Below, one piece after another: positions 1-9,633 of a stretch of 64,000 nt of DNA. The first letter of the stretch is position 1; every line of letters starts with the position of its first letter. This stretch comes from Sporosarcina pasteurii (lineage in GTDB: Bacteria > Bacillota > Bacilli > Bacillales_A > Planococcaceae): assembly GCF_041295575.1 (NCBI RefSeq), contig NZ_CP160452.1, positions 992,001 through 1,056,000 of the forward strand, written 5' to 3'. Under the pieces are notes generated by a model. The model was not told where the DNA came from. It did no database searches and saw only the letters and a list, made by a program, of their open reading frames with translations. The position numbers and the translations under genes were made by a program.

Positions 1-45
1 TGGTATGACGTTCTAAGGCATCGTACATCTAAGTGAATTCAATTG

Positions 46-93
46 TAAAAAGACGACATTTCGATTTAAAACGAACGGAATGACGTCTTTTTC
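46..93. terminator. Bidirectional terminator-like hairpin
   Basis: An A-rich strand ending AAAAAGACG pairs with CGTCTTTTT, extended past an A:A mismatch by CATT/AATG, around a loop of about 18 bases. The T run on one side and A run on the other would work in both directions. It probably ends a gene lying before the window. Confidence 0.65.
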
Positions 94-237
94 TATCTAC
101 ACTTTCCCAGATGGGCCAATGTGCATGGCTTAATCTAGGAAAAAAATACATTGTCTGGCTATAAAACCGGCTAATTATTAGATAATCCATACGATAGTTG
201 TATAGAGGATACTATATTACAATCTCATAAATCCCTG

Positions 238-266
238 TTGACTTTAAATTCAGAAAAGTGTAAAGT
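238..266 (+). promoter_or_regulatory. Possible sigma-A promoter
   Basis: TTGACT (238-243) is followed after exactly 17 bases by TAAAGT (261-266). The -35 is near consensus and the -10 fair. It would give a leader of about 230 bases for the gene at 503, which makes the assignment uncertain. Confidence 0.35.
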
Positions 267-360
267 TTACTTAAGGAAGACAGATGAAATGTTGTTTTGT
301 ATATAAAACATAGAGCGGGATTGGGAGTGATTCTTTCTTCTGACAGCTAAATAAACTGCG

Positions 361-375
361 GTGAAAACGGTTACA
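361..375 (+). promoter_or_regulatory. cre-like site (CcpA)
   Basis: GTGAAAACGGTTACA fits the catabolite-responsive element pattern WTGNAANCGNWNNCW at every defined position except the first (G for W). It lies between the possible promoter and the gene at 503, so CcpA repression of that gene or of the cluster behind it is plausible. Confidence 0.4.
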
Positions 376-502
376 AATGAGTGTTTAGTTTAAGAAAATG
401 AATGTTGTGAAATCCAACAAAAGGAATTAATTGTTACTCAGACCACGACAGTGGCATGCATCTTATAAATCCAACCAATAAAAGAATATAAGGGGGGAAT
501 AA

Positions 503-1531
503 ATGAGGCGACTTATTGGGGGCCTATTCTTAGGATTAATAATCGGGATGTTAGGGGCATGTGGTGACCCTGGCACTGATTCTACTAAAATGAAACCCGA
601 TACAAATTACCTAACTGAAGAGAAACAGATAGCGCGGGAAGAGGAAAAAAAGACGAATAAATTTAAAGTTACCCTTCTTGGAACTGGCTCACCTCTTTTG
701 AGTATGGAACGGTTTGGACCGGCGACGCTGGTTGAAGTCGGAGAGGAAAAATTGTTGTTTGACGCAGGAAGAGGAGCAGCTTTGCGCCTAAGTCAAACAG
801 GTACGCAGCCAGGAAAAGTTAACAAGTTGTTTGTTACCCACCTGCATTCCGACCATACGATTGGAATTCCGGATGTTTGGCTAACTGGTTCATTACCTAC
901 TGCTGGGAAAAGAGAAATGTCATTTGAGGTGTGGGGGCCTAAAGGAACTAAGGATATGATGGAAAAGATGGAAGAAGCTTTTATTGCCGACATCGAAGTC
1001 CGTAAAAAGAATCAGAATAAACCACTAAATGGGCTGAATGCAGTAGGACATGATATTGAACAAGGAACAGTCTTTGAGACAAATGGGGTGGAAGTAGTTG
1101 CATTTCTAGTTGATCATGGACCGATGGAACCGAGTTATGGATACAGGATAAATTATCAAGGCCGCTCTGTAGTAATATCTGGCGATACTCGATATAACGA
1201 AAATCTAATTGAATTTGCCAAGGGGACAGACCTGCTCATACATGAAGTCGCGGCAGCCAGACCGGATAATAAATCGCCGGCCATTCAAAAAATCCTTGAC
1301 CTCCATACCACGCCTGAAGAAGCTGGACAGGTGTTTAGCAAAGTAAGTCCAAAGCTAGCTGTCTATTCGCATATTGTGTTACTGGATGGTCTAACTGACA
1401 CAGAGGCCAATTTGGCTGTTAGAACGAGCAAAGTATATGATGGCCAAGTTATCATTGGTGAAGATCTTATGTCTTTTGAAATAGGCGATGACATAAAGAT
1501 AAAAAATACAAAATTTGTACTTGATAAATAA
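503..1531 (+). CDS. MBL-fold metallo-hydrolase lipoprotein (AtsA/RNase Z-like group)
   Basis: A 342-residue protein with a lipoprotein signal peptide: a basic N-terminus, hydrophobic residues 4-19 and lipobox LGAC with Cys20, so it should be anchored outside the membrane. The metallo-beta-lactamase metal motif HLHSDH is at about 113-118, with later ligand candidates in VDHG, SGDTR and YSHI. The opening LLGTGSP...GPATLVEV resembles the RNase Z/type III arylsulfatase (AtsA) branch of the fold rather than beta-lactamases. Start ATG follows a GGGGGG ribosome site. It precedes a NitT/TauT-type importer, so release of an imported anion from an ester outside the cell is conceivable, but the substrate is unknown. 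Confidence 0.85.
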   Translation: MRRLIGGLFLGLIIGMLGACGDPGTDSTKMKPDTNYLTEEKQIAREEEKKTNKFKVTLLGTGSPLLSMERFGPATLVEVGEEKLLFDAGRGAALRLSQTGTQPGKVNKLFVTHLHSDHTIGIPDVWLTGSLPTAGKREMSFEVWGPKGTKDMMEKMEEAFIADIEVRKKNQNKPLNGLNAVGHDIEQGTVFETNGVEVVAFLVDHGPMEPSYGYRINYQGRSVVISGDTRYNENLIEFAKGTDLLIHEVAAARPDNKSPAIQKILDLHTTPEEAGQVFSKVSPKLAVYSHIVLLDGLTDTEANLAVRTSKVYDGQVIIGEDLMSFEIGDDIKIKNTKFVLDK

Positions 1532-1793
1532 GTGCGGCTCAAGATGCCGAACTAATGGAGACTGTACTTTATTTTGTCGATGGTTAAGGAATTCGTTAAT
1601 CGTTCTACATGATTATTTTTCTGAAAGACTCGCCTCATTTTAATAACCGATTAGCAGATTACTAGTCTTAGTGATAGATCAAATGATTTGAGTTATTAAT
1701 CTCCAAGGGAGTGGACATTCATCGGAGAATGAAAAGTTAGGAAAATGCTTGTAGTTATTTCACAGGTTGACTATGAAAATTGGAGGGATAAGA

Positions 1794-2810
1794 ATGAAAA
1801 GAATTATTGCTGTACTTGTCTTTGTCTTGATGATTGGATTATTGGCGGCATGTGGCTCTGACGATCAAGGGAGTGGAACGGCTTCGGCTAAAGGAGAAAA
1901 TGAAGTCGGTCCGGTTGAAATAAAATTGGGTGTTGGCTATGCGACGGAAGAAAACTTATGGCTAATCAAAGTGGCATCCGATCTAGCACCGAATTATGGG
2001 GAGAAATATACACTGGATCTTCAACAATTCCGGGCGAATACGGATCGTTTGAATGCTTATCGTGCCAATCAAATAGACGGTGGAACTTTGGGACAGGGCG
2101 CTTCAATAATGTCAGTCGCGCAAGGCGTTGAGATGCAAGTTGTTGCTAATATAGCTAAAGAAAGCATGGCAGAAGGGTTTAATTCAACTTTCATGGGATT
2201 AGAAGAAGCGGGATATAAATCAGCGGCAGATTTAAAAGGGAAAACGATTGGAATTCCGGATTTTAAATCTCCAAGCGACATGTGGGTCCGCTCAGGAGTC
2301 AGGGCAGCCGGTTTAAACCCAGATAAAGATGCAGACTATGCAGTCCTACCGATTCCTGCAATGGAGGAAGCTGTAAGAAGTGGGAAAATTGATGTTGGTA
2401 TGTTCCCGCAACCTTTTTATGATATGGCGGAAAGTTCAGGGGATTTAGCTTCGATATTCAATTCTAAGGACGGTGTTCCGGTAGAGGAGGATTTTCTTAA
2501 TCTATTTTTAAACCCTACATTTATTGAAGAGAACAAAGAAGCTGTACAAGCGCTTGTAGAAGATTTACAGTTCATGACAAAGTATTATCTTGAAAACACA
2601 GTTGAAGCTCGTCAAACATTACTGGATGCAGAATTTGTGCTAGCGGAACCGGAAATATATCTCAACTTGACAGATTACCACCGTGCAGCGGATGTTTCCT
2701 TTGATCGGGAAGGTTGGGATTTTGTACAGAATCTACTTTTGGAAGAAGGATGGATTGAGGAAAAAGTTGATTTGGATTCATTGATTGACGAATCTTTTTT
2801 AGCAAATTAA
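1794..2810 (+). CDS. NitT/TauT-type ABC transporter substrate-binding lipoprotein
   Basis: Solute-binding component of an importer of the nitrate/taurine/sulfonate class (SsuA/TauA/NMT1-like fold). Residues 1-20 form a lipoprotein signal with lipobox LAAC and Cys20. The mature part shows the usual two-lobe pattern, with the conserved segment LKGKTIGIPD in the middle. I chose ATG 1794 because GGAGGG sits 7 bases upstream; a TTG at 1767 in frame has no such site. It is followed by its ATPase and two permeases. The ligand cannot be read from sequence, and no TPP element is present to suggest a thiamine precursor. Confidence 0.88.
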   Translation: MKRIIAVLVFVLMIGLLAACGSDDQGSGTASAKGENEVGPVEIKLGVGYATEENLWLIKVASDLAPNYGEKYTLDLQQFRANTDRLNAYRANQIDGGTLGQGASIMSVAQGVEMQVVANIAKESMAEGFNSTFMGLEEAGYKSAADLKGKTIGIPDFKSPSDMWVRSGVRAAGLNPDKDADYAVLPIPAMEEAVRSGKIDVGMFPQPFYDMAESSGDLASIFNSKDGVPVEEDFLNLFLNPTFIEENKEAVQALVEDLQFMTKYYLENTVEARQTLLDAEFVLAEPEIYLNLTDYHRAADVSFDREGWDFVQNLLLEEGWIEEKVDLDSLIDESFLAN

Positions 2811-2858
2811 ATAAAGTAACGAATCCAGTTATTTGAAATACTTATGGGGGTGCCGCAG

Positions 2859-3710
2859 ATGAACTTAAGTGCAACTATGAAGGAAGAGCGACCGGCTAGT
2901 GAAGAAAGCTTTAAAGAAAGTGCTATTAAAATATCTAATTTGCGTAAGGTGTTCGAACGTAAAGGTGAAGAAGTCGAAGCGATTAAAGGAATTAATTTGG
3001 ATATAAAAGAAGGGGAGTTCGTAAGTGTAGTCGGTCCGAGCGGTTGTGGCAAAAGCACGTTCCTGCATATTGTTGGAGGTTTTATCGAACAAACTTCTGG
3101 AACAATAAATGTTCGCGGAGAAGAAGTTGGAAAGCCTGCACCGGATCGTGGGATGATGTTCCAAGAGTCAACACTTTTCCCTTGGCGCAAAGTTTATGAC
3201 AATGTGGCGTGGGGCTTGGAGGTCCAAAAATTTCCGAAAGATGAAATCCAGAGGCGGGTTAAATACTTTTTGAAACTTGTAGGGCTATGGGAATTCAAAA
3301 ACAATCTGCCGTCCGAATTATCAGGAGGTATGAGGCAAAGGGTGTCACTTGCAAGGGTGCTCGCTTTCGAACCTAAAGTACTACTAATGGACGAACCATT
3401 CGGGGCACTTGATTCACAAACAAGAGAGACGATGCAAGTGGAGCTTCGAAGAATTTGGTCGGAATCGAAGAAAAGCGTGATTTTTGTGACACATGATATT
3501 GAAGAGGCGGTCTATTTAAGTGATTATGTCGTTGTTTTGACAAAACGGCCTGCAGTCGTGAAAGAGATTGTGGAAATCGATCTTCCTAGAAGGCGTGATG
3601 TCTCAATTCGGAAGTCTTATGAGTTTATAGATTACCGGAATCATATATGGGATCTTTTGCATGAGGAGGAAAACGTGAAAAGTATTGGAGGCCGATACAA
3701 TGCAAAATAG
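2859..3710 (+). CDS. NitT/TauT-type ABC transporter ATP-binding protein
   Basis: Energises the importer with the binding protein just upstream. Seen in order: Walker A GPSGCGKST near residue 60, Q-loop MMFQEST, signature LSGGMRQR near 154, Walker B LLMDEP and the H-loop VTHD. TLFPWRKV after the Q-loop is typical of SsuB/TauB ATPases. ATG 2859 is preceded by GGGGG at good spacing; ATG 2844 in frame is the alternative and would add five residues. Its end overlaps the following permease by 11 bases, indicating translational coupling. Confidence 0.9.
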   Translation: MNLSATMKEERPASEESFKESAIKISNLRKVFERKGEEVEAIKGINLDIKEGEFVSVVGPSGCGKSTFLHIVGGFIEQTSGTINVRGEEVGKPAPDRGMMFQESTLFPWRKVYDNVAWGLEVQKFPKDEIQRRVKYFLKLVGLWEFKNNLPSELSGGMRQRVSLARVLAFEPKVLLMDEPFGALDSQTRETMQVELRRIWSESKKSVIFVTHDIEEAVYLSDYVVVLTKRPAVVKEIVEIDLPRRRDVSIRKSYEFIDYRNHIWDLLHEEENVKSIGGRYNAK

Positions 3711-4470
3711 CTTGAAGAAAAGCCGATTTATAGTTTTTTCTTTAGCTGAGCTACTACTTTTCTTATCGTTATGGCAACTATTGGCGATGACAGATTGGTT
3801 TCCTACCTACATCTCCAGTCCAGCAGTTGTCTTTGGGATTATTGGTGAAATGTTTATGACCGGCGAAGTATTTCCTCACATAGGAGTCAGTTTATATAGG
3901 TCAATTATCGGGTTTTTGTTAGTTGTTTTGTTTGGGACTGGTCTAGGGATTTTGGCTGGTTTTTTTCAGCCGATTGGAAGGTTTTTTGATCCAGTTGTGT
4001 CATTTTTTAATCCAATCCCAAAGATTGCTCTGCTTCCTGTGTTCTTAGTTTGGTTTGGTGTGACAGACACAACGAGAATTCTGATTATTTTCACAAGTGC
4101 TTTCTTCCCTTGTTTTATAGCGACTTTGGATGGGGTCAGAGGAATCAATAAACTTTATCTGTGGTCAGCAGAAAATATGGGAGCCTCTAGGTTTAAAATG
4201 TTATACAGAGTTATACTTCCTGCATCACTTCCTAAAATATTCGACGGTTGGCGTGTTGCTCTTGCATTAACTTTTGTCATGATGTTTTCATCGGAAATGA
4301 TTGGCTCGTCGACTGGTAAAGGATTGGGGTTTATGATTTTGAACGCTGATGCGTATGGCCGAACGGATATAGTCCTCGCCGCGGTTACTGTAATCGCAGC
4401 CTTAGGTTTTCTCTTTGATAGATTGTTAATCGCTCTGAGGCAGCGGGTCTTATGGTGGCAAAATCGATAG
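3700..4470 (+). CDS. NitT/TauT-type ABC permease (first)
   Basis: Integral membrane subunit of about 256 residues with about six hydrophobic helices. The cytoplasmic EAA-like loop, AENMGASRFKMLYRVILP, contacts the ATPase; this is the BPD_transp_1 fold of SsuC/TauC. ATG 3700 follows TTGGAGG at proper distance and overlaps the ATPase stop. A second permease follows, so the membrane core is probably a heterodimer, unusual for this class, which often uses one gene. Confidence 0.88.
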   Translation: MQNSLKKSRFIVFSLAELLLFLSLWQLLAMTDWFPTYISSPAVVFGIIGEMFMTGEVFPHIGVSLYRSIIGFLLVVLFGTGLGILAGFFQPIGRFFDPVVSFFNPIPKIALLPVFLVWFGVTDTTRILIIFTSAFFPCFIATLDGVRGINKLYLWSAENMGASRFKMLYRVILPASLPKIFDGWRVALALTFVMMFSSEMIGSSTGKGLGFMILNADAYGRTDIVLAAVTVIAALGFLFDRLLIALRQRVLWWQNR

Positions 4471-4537
4471 GAGATGACGATTGCTATTTCGAAATATTGT
4501 AGCACTGTAGACATCAGTACGTAGGGGGGGGACGCAC

Positions 4538-5284
4538 ATGAAAACGATAAAAAATTTAATTATGAAGTATTTGGCATTAATACTTATGGCACTATTCTGG
4601 CAGGGACTCGTGTTGGCGGGTCTTTTTCCGAAACAATTATTCCCAGGTCTTGGAGAAATCTCACTTGTATTCGGTGAACTGCTGGTCACAAGTGAGTTAT
4701 GGACGAATATGGGGGTGACACTTTATCGTATTTTAGCAGGTTTTTTCTTGGCAGCGGTTATTGGAATTCCAATCGGGATACAAATGAGCCGGTCATCAAT
4801 CATTGACGACCTCATGCAACCAATTTTTACGGCTGGTTATCCTATACCAAGAGTGGCTTTATATCCCATATTTGTACTTCTATTCGGGTTAGGTTCGGGT
4901 TCGAAAATATTCACTATTTTTCTTGAATGCATTTTTCCAATAGTAGTGAGCACATACTACGGGGCCAAAAGTGTAAATCCTTTATTTATTTGGTCAGGAC
5001 AAAATATGGGAGCGAATGATCGCAAGCTCTTCTGGAAAGTGTTTTTGCCAGGGACGATGCCGTCGATTTTCACAGGTTTTCGAATCGCGCTTCCAATAGG
5101 GGTTGTTATTGCAGTGCTTACAGAAATGATCAGTTCAAATAATGGCATTGGTTATTTCCTTATTTATTTATCGGCCTCATTATCCCAAAGCAAAGTTTTG
5201 GCAGTCGTGATCTTTATTTCTCTCTTCGGATATGGTCTAGACCGATTATTATTATTTGTAAGAAATCGCTATGTTTATTGGTGA
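4538..5284 (+). CDS. NitT/TauT-type ABC permease (second)
   Basis: A 248-residue permease with the same fold as its upstream neighbour: about six membrane spans and the loop GQNMGANDRKLFWKVFLPG. Start ATG has a G-rich ribosome site (GGGGGGG) 6 bases upstream. The gap of 67 bases to the first permease holds no terminator. Together the four genes at 1794-5284 form a complete importer; the two permeases are clearly different sequences, not a recent duplication. Confidence 0.87.
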   Translation: MKTIKNLIMKYLALILMALFWQGLVLAGLFPKQLFPGLGEISLVFGELLVTSELWTNMGVTLYRILAGFFLAAVIGIPIGIQMSRSSIIDDLMQPIFTAGYPIPRVALYPIFVLLFGLGSGSKIFTIFLECIFPIVVSTYYGAKSVNPLFIWSGQNMGANDRKLFWKVFLPGTMPSIFTGFRIALPIGVVIAVLTEMISSNNGIGYFLIYLSASLSQSKVLAVVIFISLFGYGLDRLLLFVRNRYVYW

Positions 5285-5370
5285 AATGGGAGCGCTGCGG
5301 ATAAGGAAGTATTCTTAGCTTAGTAGATCTGTAGCGCAGTTTTCCTAAAGGGAGTACGGGAGGGATGAAA

Positions 5371-6660
5371 ATGAAAAACAACAAACGGTGGCTTTATATC
5401 GCGACACCCATTTTTTTTCTTTGGTTTTTTGGGCAAATCGATAAATTAGGAATTTCAATTGTCCAGACAGATCCGCAATTTTTGAGTGATCTTGGTATGA
5501 CAGGGGCAAATGCGAACGCGAAGATTGGCTTTTTAACTTTTATCTTTATGGTAGCATATGCGATTTCCAACTTTTTTTGGGGGTTCTTCATCGACAAGTT
5601 TGGAGCTCGTAAAACAGCAATCATTGGAGTTTCAATCTGGACAGTGACGATGTTATTAGGTGGACTTTCCACTACTTATGGAATGTTCATGGTGACACGG
5701 ATTGTCTTAGGAATCGGAGAGGGGATGATGATTCCGGTCTGTGGAAAATTTATCGCCACTTGGTTCAATAAAAATGAGTTGGGTCGCGCGCAGTCTTCCT
5801 GGATATCTGGGAACTATGCAGGACCTGCTATCGGTGCAGTTTTCATTTCATTAATCATTGCCACCCTCAGCTGGCATGCAACGTTCTTTATATTGGCTGC
5901 ATTGAATTTACTTCTTGTCATTCCAATGTTTATCTTCTTGACAAGAAATGAACCAGAAAATCACCCAGGCATCAGTAAGCAAGAATTGGAATACATAAGA
6001 CAAGCTGATAGTTCAGCTGTTAAAGAAGAGAAGAAAAGTTATGTTCAAGATTCTCGCTACTGGATTGTTTGGTTTGGGATGGTTGTTACTTCTTTCTTAT
6101 TTTTTGGAATAAGTATTTGGCTGCCGACGTACTTGATTCAAGCGAGAAATTTTGATGTAGATGCAATGACAGGGATTACTTCTTTGTCTTGGTTATTTGC
6201 ACTTAGTTTCGTTCTTATTTGTGGTTATTTAGCGGATAAAACGAAGCGTCCTAGTTTCATAGCAACAATCTTGTTTGCTTCCTGCGCAATCCTGTTGACG
6301 GTTTCCACACAAACTTCAGTCGCCATCATATCCGCTTTGGCACTAGGCCTTGCGATGGGAACATTGGGAGGTATCTTTCACTTAAGTAACTTGTTTATTA
6401 TAAAGTTCTCGACACCAGAAACGGCTGGTCGTGCAGCAGGCCTCATGGGCTTCACGAACATATTCGGCGGGTTTTCCAGCTATGTGATGGGTTGGATGCG
6501 CGATGTTAACGGGGGAGACTTCGGTCCTTCACTTATCATGTTGATTGCAATTACTGCTTTAGGATTCATTGCATACTTGTTTACGCTAAAAACAGAAAAC
6601 AAAGAAGTTCAAGAAGCTAGGAAAGAACTTCAAAATCAATCTGAGATACAGACGATTTAA
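5371..6660 (+). CDS. MFS transporter, anion:cation symporter-like
   Basis: About 429 residues with 12 predicted membrane helices in two halves joined by a charged loop near residues 195-220. The motif FFIDKFGARK after helix 2 is the MFS A-motif. The pattern resembles the ACS family (phthalate, glucarate, tartrate and related organic anions). I chose ATG 5371 because GGGAGGG lies 6 bases before it; ATG 5365 directly abuts that site. It sits between two ABC importers, so the region may handle one organic anion by several routes; the substrate is not known. Confidence 0.85.
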   Translation: MKNNKRWLYIATPIFFLWFFGQIDKLGISIVQTDPQFLSDLGMTGANANAKIGFLTFIFMVAYAISNFFWGFFIDKFGARKTAIIGVSIWTVTMLLGGLSTTYGMFMVTRIVLGIGEGMMIPVCGKFIATWFNKNELGRAQSSWISGNYAGPAIGAVFISLIIATLSWHATFFILAALNLLLVIPMFIFLTRNEPENHPGISKQELEYIRQADSSAVKEEKKSYVQDSRYWIVWFGMVVTSFLFFGISIWLPTYLIQARNFDVDAMTGITSLSWLFALSFVLICGYLADKTKRPSFIATILFASCAILLTVSTQTSVAIISALALGLAMGTLGGIFHLSNLFIIKFSTPETAGRAAGLMGFTNIFGGFSSYVMGWMRDVNGGDFGPSLIMLIAITALGFIAYLFTLKTENKEVQEARKELQNQSEIQTI

Positions 6661-6816
6661 TCACTGCATCTTCTTTCAGTAATGTTTATTGCAGCGTAAA
6701 CTAAGCATTGGCTACAGAAAACTTTCAACTTCTCTAGGTGGACAACCGAATATGATTTAGTTTCCTTGTTCTGTTGGTGTAATTGATTTTACAAATTAAA
6801 GTTAAGGGAGAGATTC

Positions 6817-7866
6817 ATGGACATGCATAAAAGAATAGTTGTTGCACTAATGATAAGTTGCTTATTCATAATTTTAGCTGGTTGTAATAATGACGAAACA
6901 GAAGCAGGTGGGTTAACGAAGATAACATTTACGGAACCGTCCCGGATTTTATCTTTAGCCCCTTTTTATGTGGCAATTGAACAAGGATTCTTTGAAGAAG
7001 AAGGGATCGAAGCTAATATCGCTTCAGGCGGAGGAGGGGCACAAGTGATTGCTACATTGCTATCCGGTGAAGCGCAATTTGCAATATCTGGTCCTCGTAG
7101 TATGTTCTCAGCTCTAGAAGCAGATAAAGAATTATTGGCAATTCAATCGTTGAATTCAGCCCTCACTTTTGAAATAGCGGTCGCAGATGAATACTTGAAA
7201 GACAAAGGAGTCACGGCTAATTCATCATTAGCGGATAGGGTTGCGGTTTTAAATGGGGCGAAAATTGGAACCAATTTAGTGGGGGATTCTGGTGATGTTT
7301 ATATGCGTTATCTAATGAAATTACACGGTCAAGATCCATTATCGGTTGAGACAGTTAAATTATCCGGTGTAGGTCCCAAAATAGGAGGAATGAAAGAAGG
7401 AATTGTAGACGGTGGTATTAATTCTGCGCCATTTTCTTTACAGGCAAAAGATCAAGAAGTTGGTAGCCTTTTGTTAAAAGCTAGTGAGGAACCTAAATAT
7501 GCAAATATGGTTTGGGAAGTAGTTTTTGCAGAAAAGAAATACATGGAGGAAAACCCTGAGCTAACGGAAAAAGTAGTGAGGGCAATTGGAAAAGGAATAG
7601 AGTTTGCAAGGGAAGAACCTAAAAAGACAGCAAAATCTATTATTTCTTACTTTGATGGAATTGAGGTACAGATCCTTGAAGATTCCTTGATTGGTATGGT
7701 AGATACTTTCCAAGGGTATGGAGAAATGAACCAAGAAGCTTGGGGCAATGCCCAAGATCCTTTGATTGAGTTTTCGGAAATGTCAGGTGTTGGAATTGAA
7801 CATGATACTAAACCTGGAGCAATTTGGACCAATGACTATGTTGAAAAGGTGTTCTCCGAAAAATAA
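6817..7866 (+). CDS. NitT/TauT-type ABC substrate-binding lipoprotein (second system)
   Basis: A 349-residue binding protein with a lipoprotein signal (lipobox LAGC, Cys23). The start of the mature part, with FYVAIEQGFFEEEGI, is typical of the NMT1/THI5-like and SsuA-like binding proteins. A ribosome site AAGGGAGAG precedes ATG 6817. It heads a three-gene importer (binding protein, ATPase, one permease) and is not closely similar to the binding protein at 1794, so the two systems probably differ in ligand. Confidence 0.88.
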   Translation: MDMHKRIVVALMISCLFIILAGCNNDETEAGGLTKITFTEPSRILSLAPFYVAIEQGFFEEEGIEANIASGGGGAQVIATLLSGEAQFAISGPRSMFSALEADKELLAIQSLNSALTFEIAVADEYLKDKGVTANSSLADRVAVLNGAKIGTNLVGDSGDVYMRYLMKLHGQDPLSVETVKLSGVGPKIGGMKEGIVDGGINSAPFSLQAKDQEVGSLLLKASEEPKYANMVWEVVFAEKKYMEENPELTEKVVRAIGKGIEFAREEPKKTAKSIISYFDGIEVQILEDSLIGMVDTFQGYGEMNQEAWGNAQDPLIEFSEMSGVGIEHDTKPGAIWTNDYVEKVFSEK

Positions 7867-7890
7867 ATAGTATTTCAAAGGGGGAGAAGG

Positions 7891-8715
7891 ATGAATAAAA
7901 CCGAAGTTGATACTGATCTAAAACTTCGTACTAGGTCTTTAGATGTCTCTTATACGAATAGCAAAACAGGGGCAGAAGTGATGGCGCTAAGCGATATAAA
8001 TTTGGAAATAGAAGACGGGGAATTCATTTGTATCGTTGGGCCTAGTGGATGTGGAAAAAGTACATTTTTAAACACTGTAGCAGGACTTATTAAGCCAAGT
8101 AGAGGGTCGATATTGTTAGACGAAGAAGAAATTTTAGGACCAGGCAGGGATCGGTCAGTTGTTTTTCAAAGTCCTAGTCTTTTTCCTTGGCGGACAGTGC
8201 TCGATAATGTCTTGTATGGTTTGGAAATTCAAAAGCGAATAACCGATCAAACCAGAAAGCTTGCCGAAGGGTATATCGAAATGGTCGGTTTAAAAGGTTA
8301 TGAAAATCATTATCCACACGAGCTCTCTGGGGGAATGCAACAACGAGTGAATTTAGCTCGTGCACTGACAGTAGAGCCATCACTCTTATTGTTGGATGAA
8401 CCATTATCAGCATTGGATGCACAAACAAGAGAGTTTATGCAAGAAGAGATTTTAAGAATATGGGAGGAAACTAAGAAAACAAGTATCTTTATAACCCACC
8501 AAATAGATGAGGCAATTTATTTGGCAGACCGCGTATTTGTATTTGGCGCAAGACCAGGAAGAGTTGTAGAGATTGTAGAGGTAAATATTCCACGTCCAAG
8601 AAATCTTCATACTAAACGTGATCCAGAGTTTTTAAAGTTAATGGATTATATTTGGGGGATCATTGAAAAAGAGTCATCCAAGCAAGGATTGCAACAAGAT
8701 ATAACGGGGGGATAA
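7891..8715 (+). CDS. NitT/TauT-type ABC ATP-binding protein (second system)
   Basis: A 274-residue ATPase: Walker A GPSGCGKST near 51-59, SLFPWRTV after the Q-loop, signature LSGGMQQR near 146, Walker B LLLDEP, and the switch THQ in place of the usual THD. A GGGGGAGAAGG ribosome site precedes the start. The permease follows after one base. Same subfamily as the ATPase at 2859 but diverged. Confidence 0.9.
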   Translation: MNKTEVDTDLKLRTRSLDVSYTNSKTGAEVMALSDINLEIEDGEFICIVGPSGCGKSTFLNTVAGLIKPSRGSILLDEEEILGPGRDRSVVFQSPSLFPWRTVLDNVLYGLEIQKRITDQTRKLAEGYIEMVGLKGYENHYPHELSGGMQQRVNLARALTVEPSLLLLDEPLSALDAQTREFMQEEILRIWEETKKTSIFITHQIDEAIYLADRVFVFGARPGRVVEIVEVNIPRPRNLHTKRDPEFLKLMDYIWGIIEKESSKQGLQQDITGG

Positions 8716-8716
8716 C

Positions 8717-9541
8717 GTGCAAAAAAATGAAGCCTTTCAACTTCAACCGAATTTAATAAAAAGTTACCGACAAAAAAAACAAAAAGTAGATTTTAGATTC
8801 TGGCTTAGTGTAACAACTGTTGCTTTATTTTTTATTGGTTGGGAAGTTGTTTCAAGATATGAGTGGGTTGATCCATTATTTATCAGTTCCCCTCTGGCAA
8901 TCATAAAGGCAGGGGGCGTCATGGTACAAGAGCCTAGCTTCTGGAACAACCTAGGGGTCAGTGGCTATGAGTTTGGGATTGGATTTTTATTGGCCATGCT
9001 GATTGGAATTCCAATGGGGGTTCTATCAGGATGGAACAAGACTTTCAATGCAATTGTTAATCCTTTTATATCGGGTCTCTATGTAACACCCAAAGTAACA
9101 TTATTACCGGTCATCATTATTGCTTTTGGAATTGGTCCTGAGTCCAAGATTGTAATTGTATTTCTGATGGCATTCTTTCCAATTGTAATGAGCGCTCAAA
9201 AAGCGATGAATACACTTGATCAAGATTTAATCAAAGCCGCGCGGACCTTTACAGCTAGTGAATGGCAAATTTTTAAAACGATAGCCCTTCCCTCAACGGT
9301 ACCATTTCTTTTAACAGGTATTCGACTAGGCATTGGACAAGGTTTGATTGGTGTGGTAGTTGGGGAGTTGTTTGCTTCTTCAGCAGGTATCGGTTTCCAA
9401 TTAACGACTGATGGTCAAAACCTGATGACGGATCGAATGTTTGTAGGAGTGTTAGTCATAACTTTGACAGGGATTTTGTTGACTGGAATCTTGGGAATGC
9501 TAGAAAGACGTTTTTCATCTTGGCAGCCAAGTAAAGATTGA
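8717..9541 (+). CDS. NitT/TauT-type ABC permease (second system)
   Basis: A 274-residue permease with an N-terminal cytoplasmic extension of about 30 residues, then about six membrane helices and the EAA-like loop around ARTFTASEWQIFKTIALP. GTG 8717 follows the ATPase stop by one base and has a GGGGGG site upstream. Only one permease gene is present here, so a homodimer is expected, in contrast to the first system. Confidence 0.86.
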   Translation: MQKNEAFQLQPNLIKSYRQKKQKVDFRFWLSVTTVALFFIGWEVVSRYEWVDPLFISSPLAIIKAGGVMVQEPSFWNNLGVSGYEFGIGFLLAMLIGIPMGVLSGWNKTFNAIVNPFISGLYVTPKVTLLPVIIIAFGIGPESKIVIVFLMAFFPIVMSAQKAMNTLDQDLIKAARTFTASEWQIFKTIALPSTVPFLLTGIRLGIGQGLIGVVVGELFASSAGIGFQLTTDGQNLMTDRMFVGVLVITLTGILLTGILGMLERRFSSWQPSKD

Positions 9542-9633
9542 TAGGGAAAAGTGCCGATTTCATAATTGCTTATTTCAAATGATTTGAATGGAATCAGACT
9601 TTTTATGTAATTGGTTTTGAAGGAGGAACTAAT

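Larger units (their letters stand above)
94..502. other. Non-coding leader before the MBL-fold gene
   Basis: About 400 bases without a credible gene. It holds the promoter and cre-like site listed separately. I see no riboswitch and no tRNA. Confidence 0.5.

Noticed and set aside
1532-1793. TPP or other riboswitch before the first NitT/TauT importer
   Set aside because: No conserved thi-box core or other aptamer was found, so a thiamine-precursor role is not supported.
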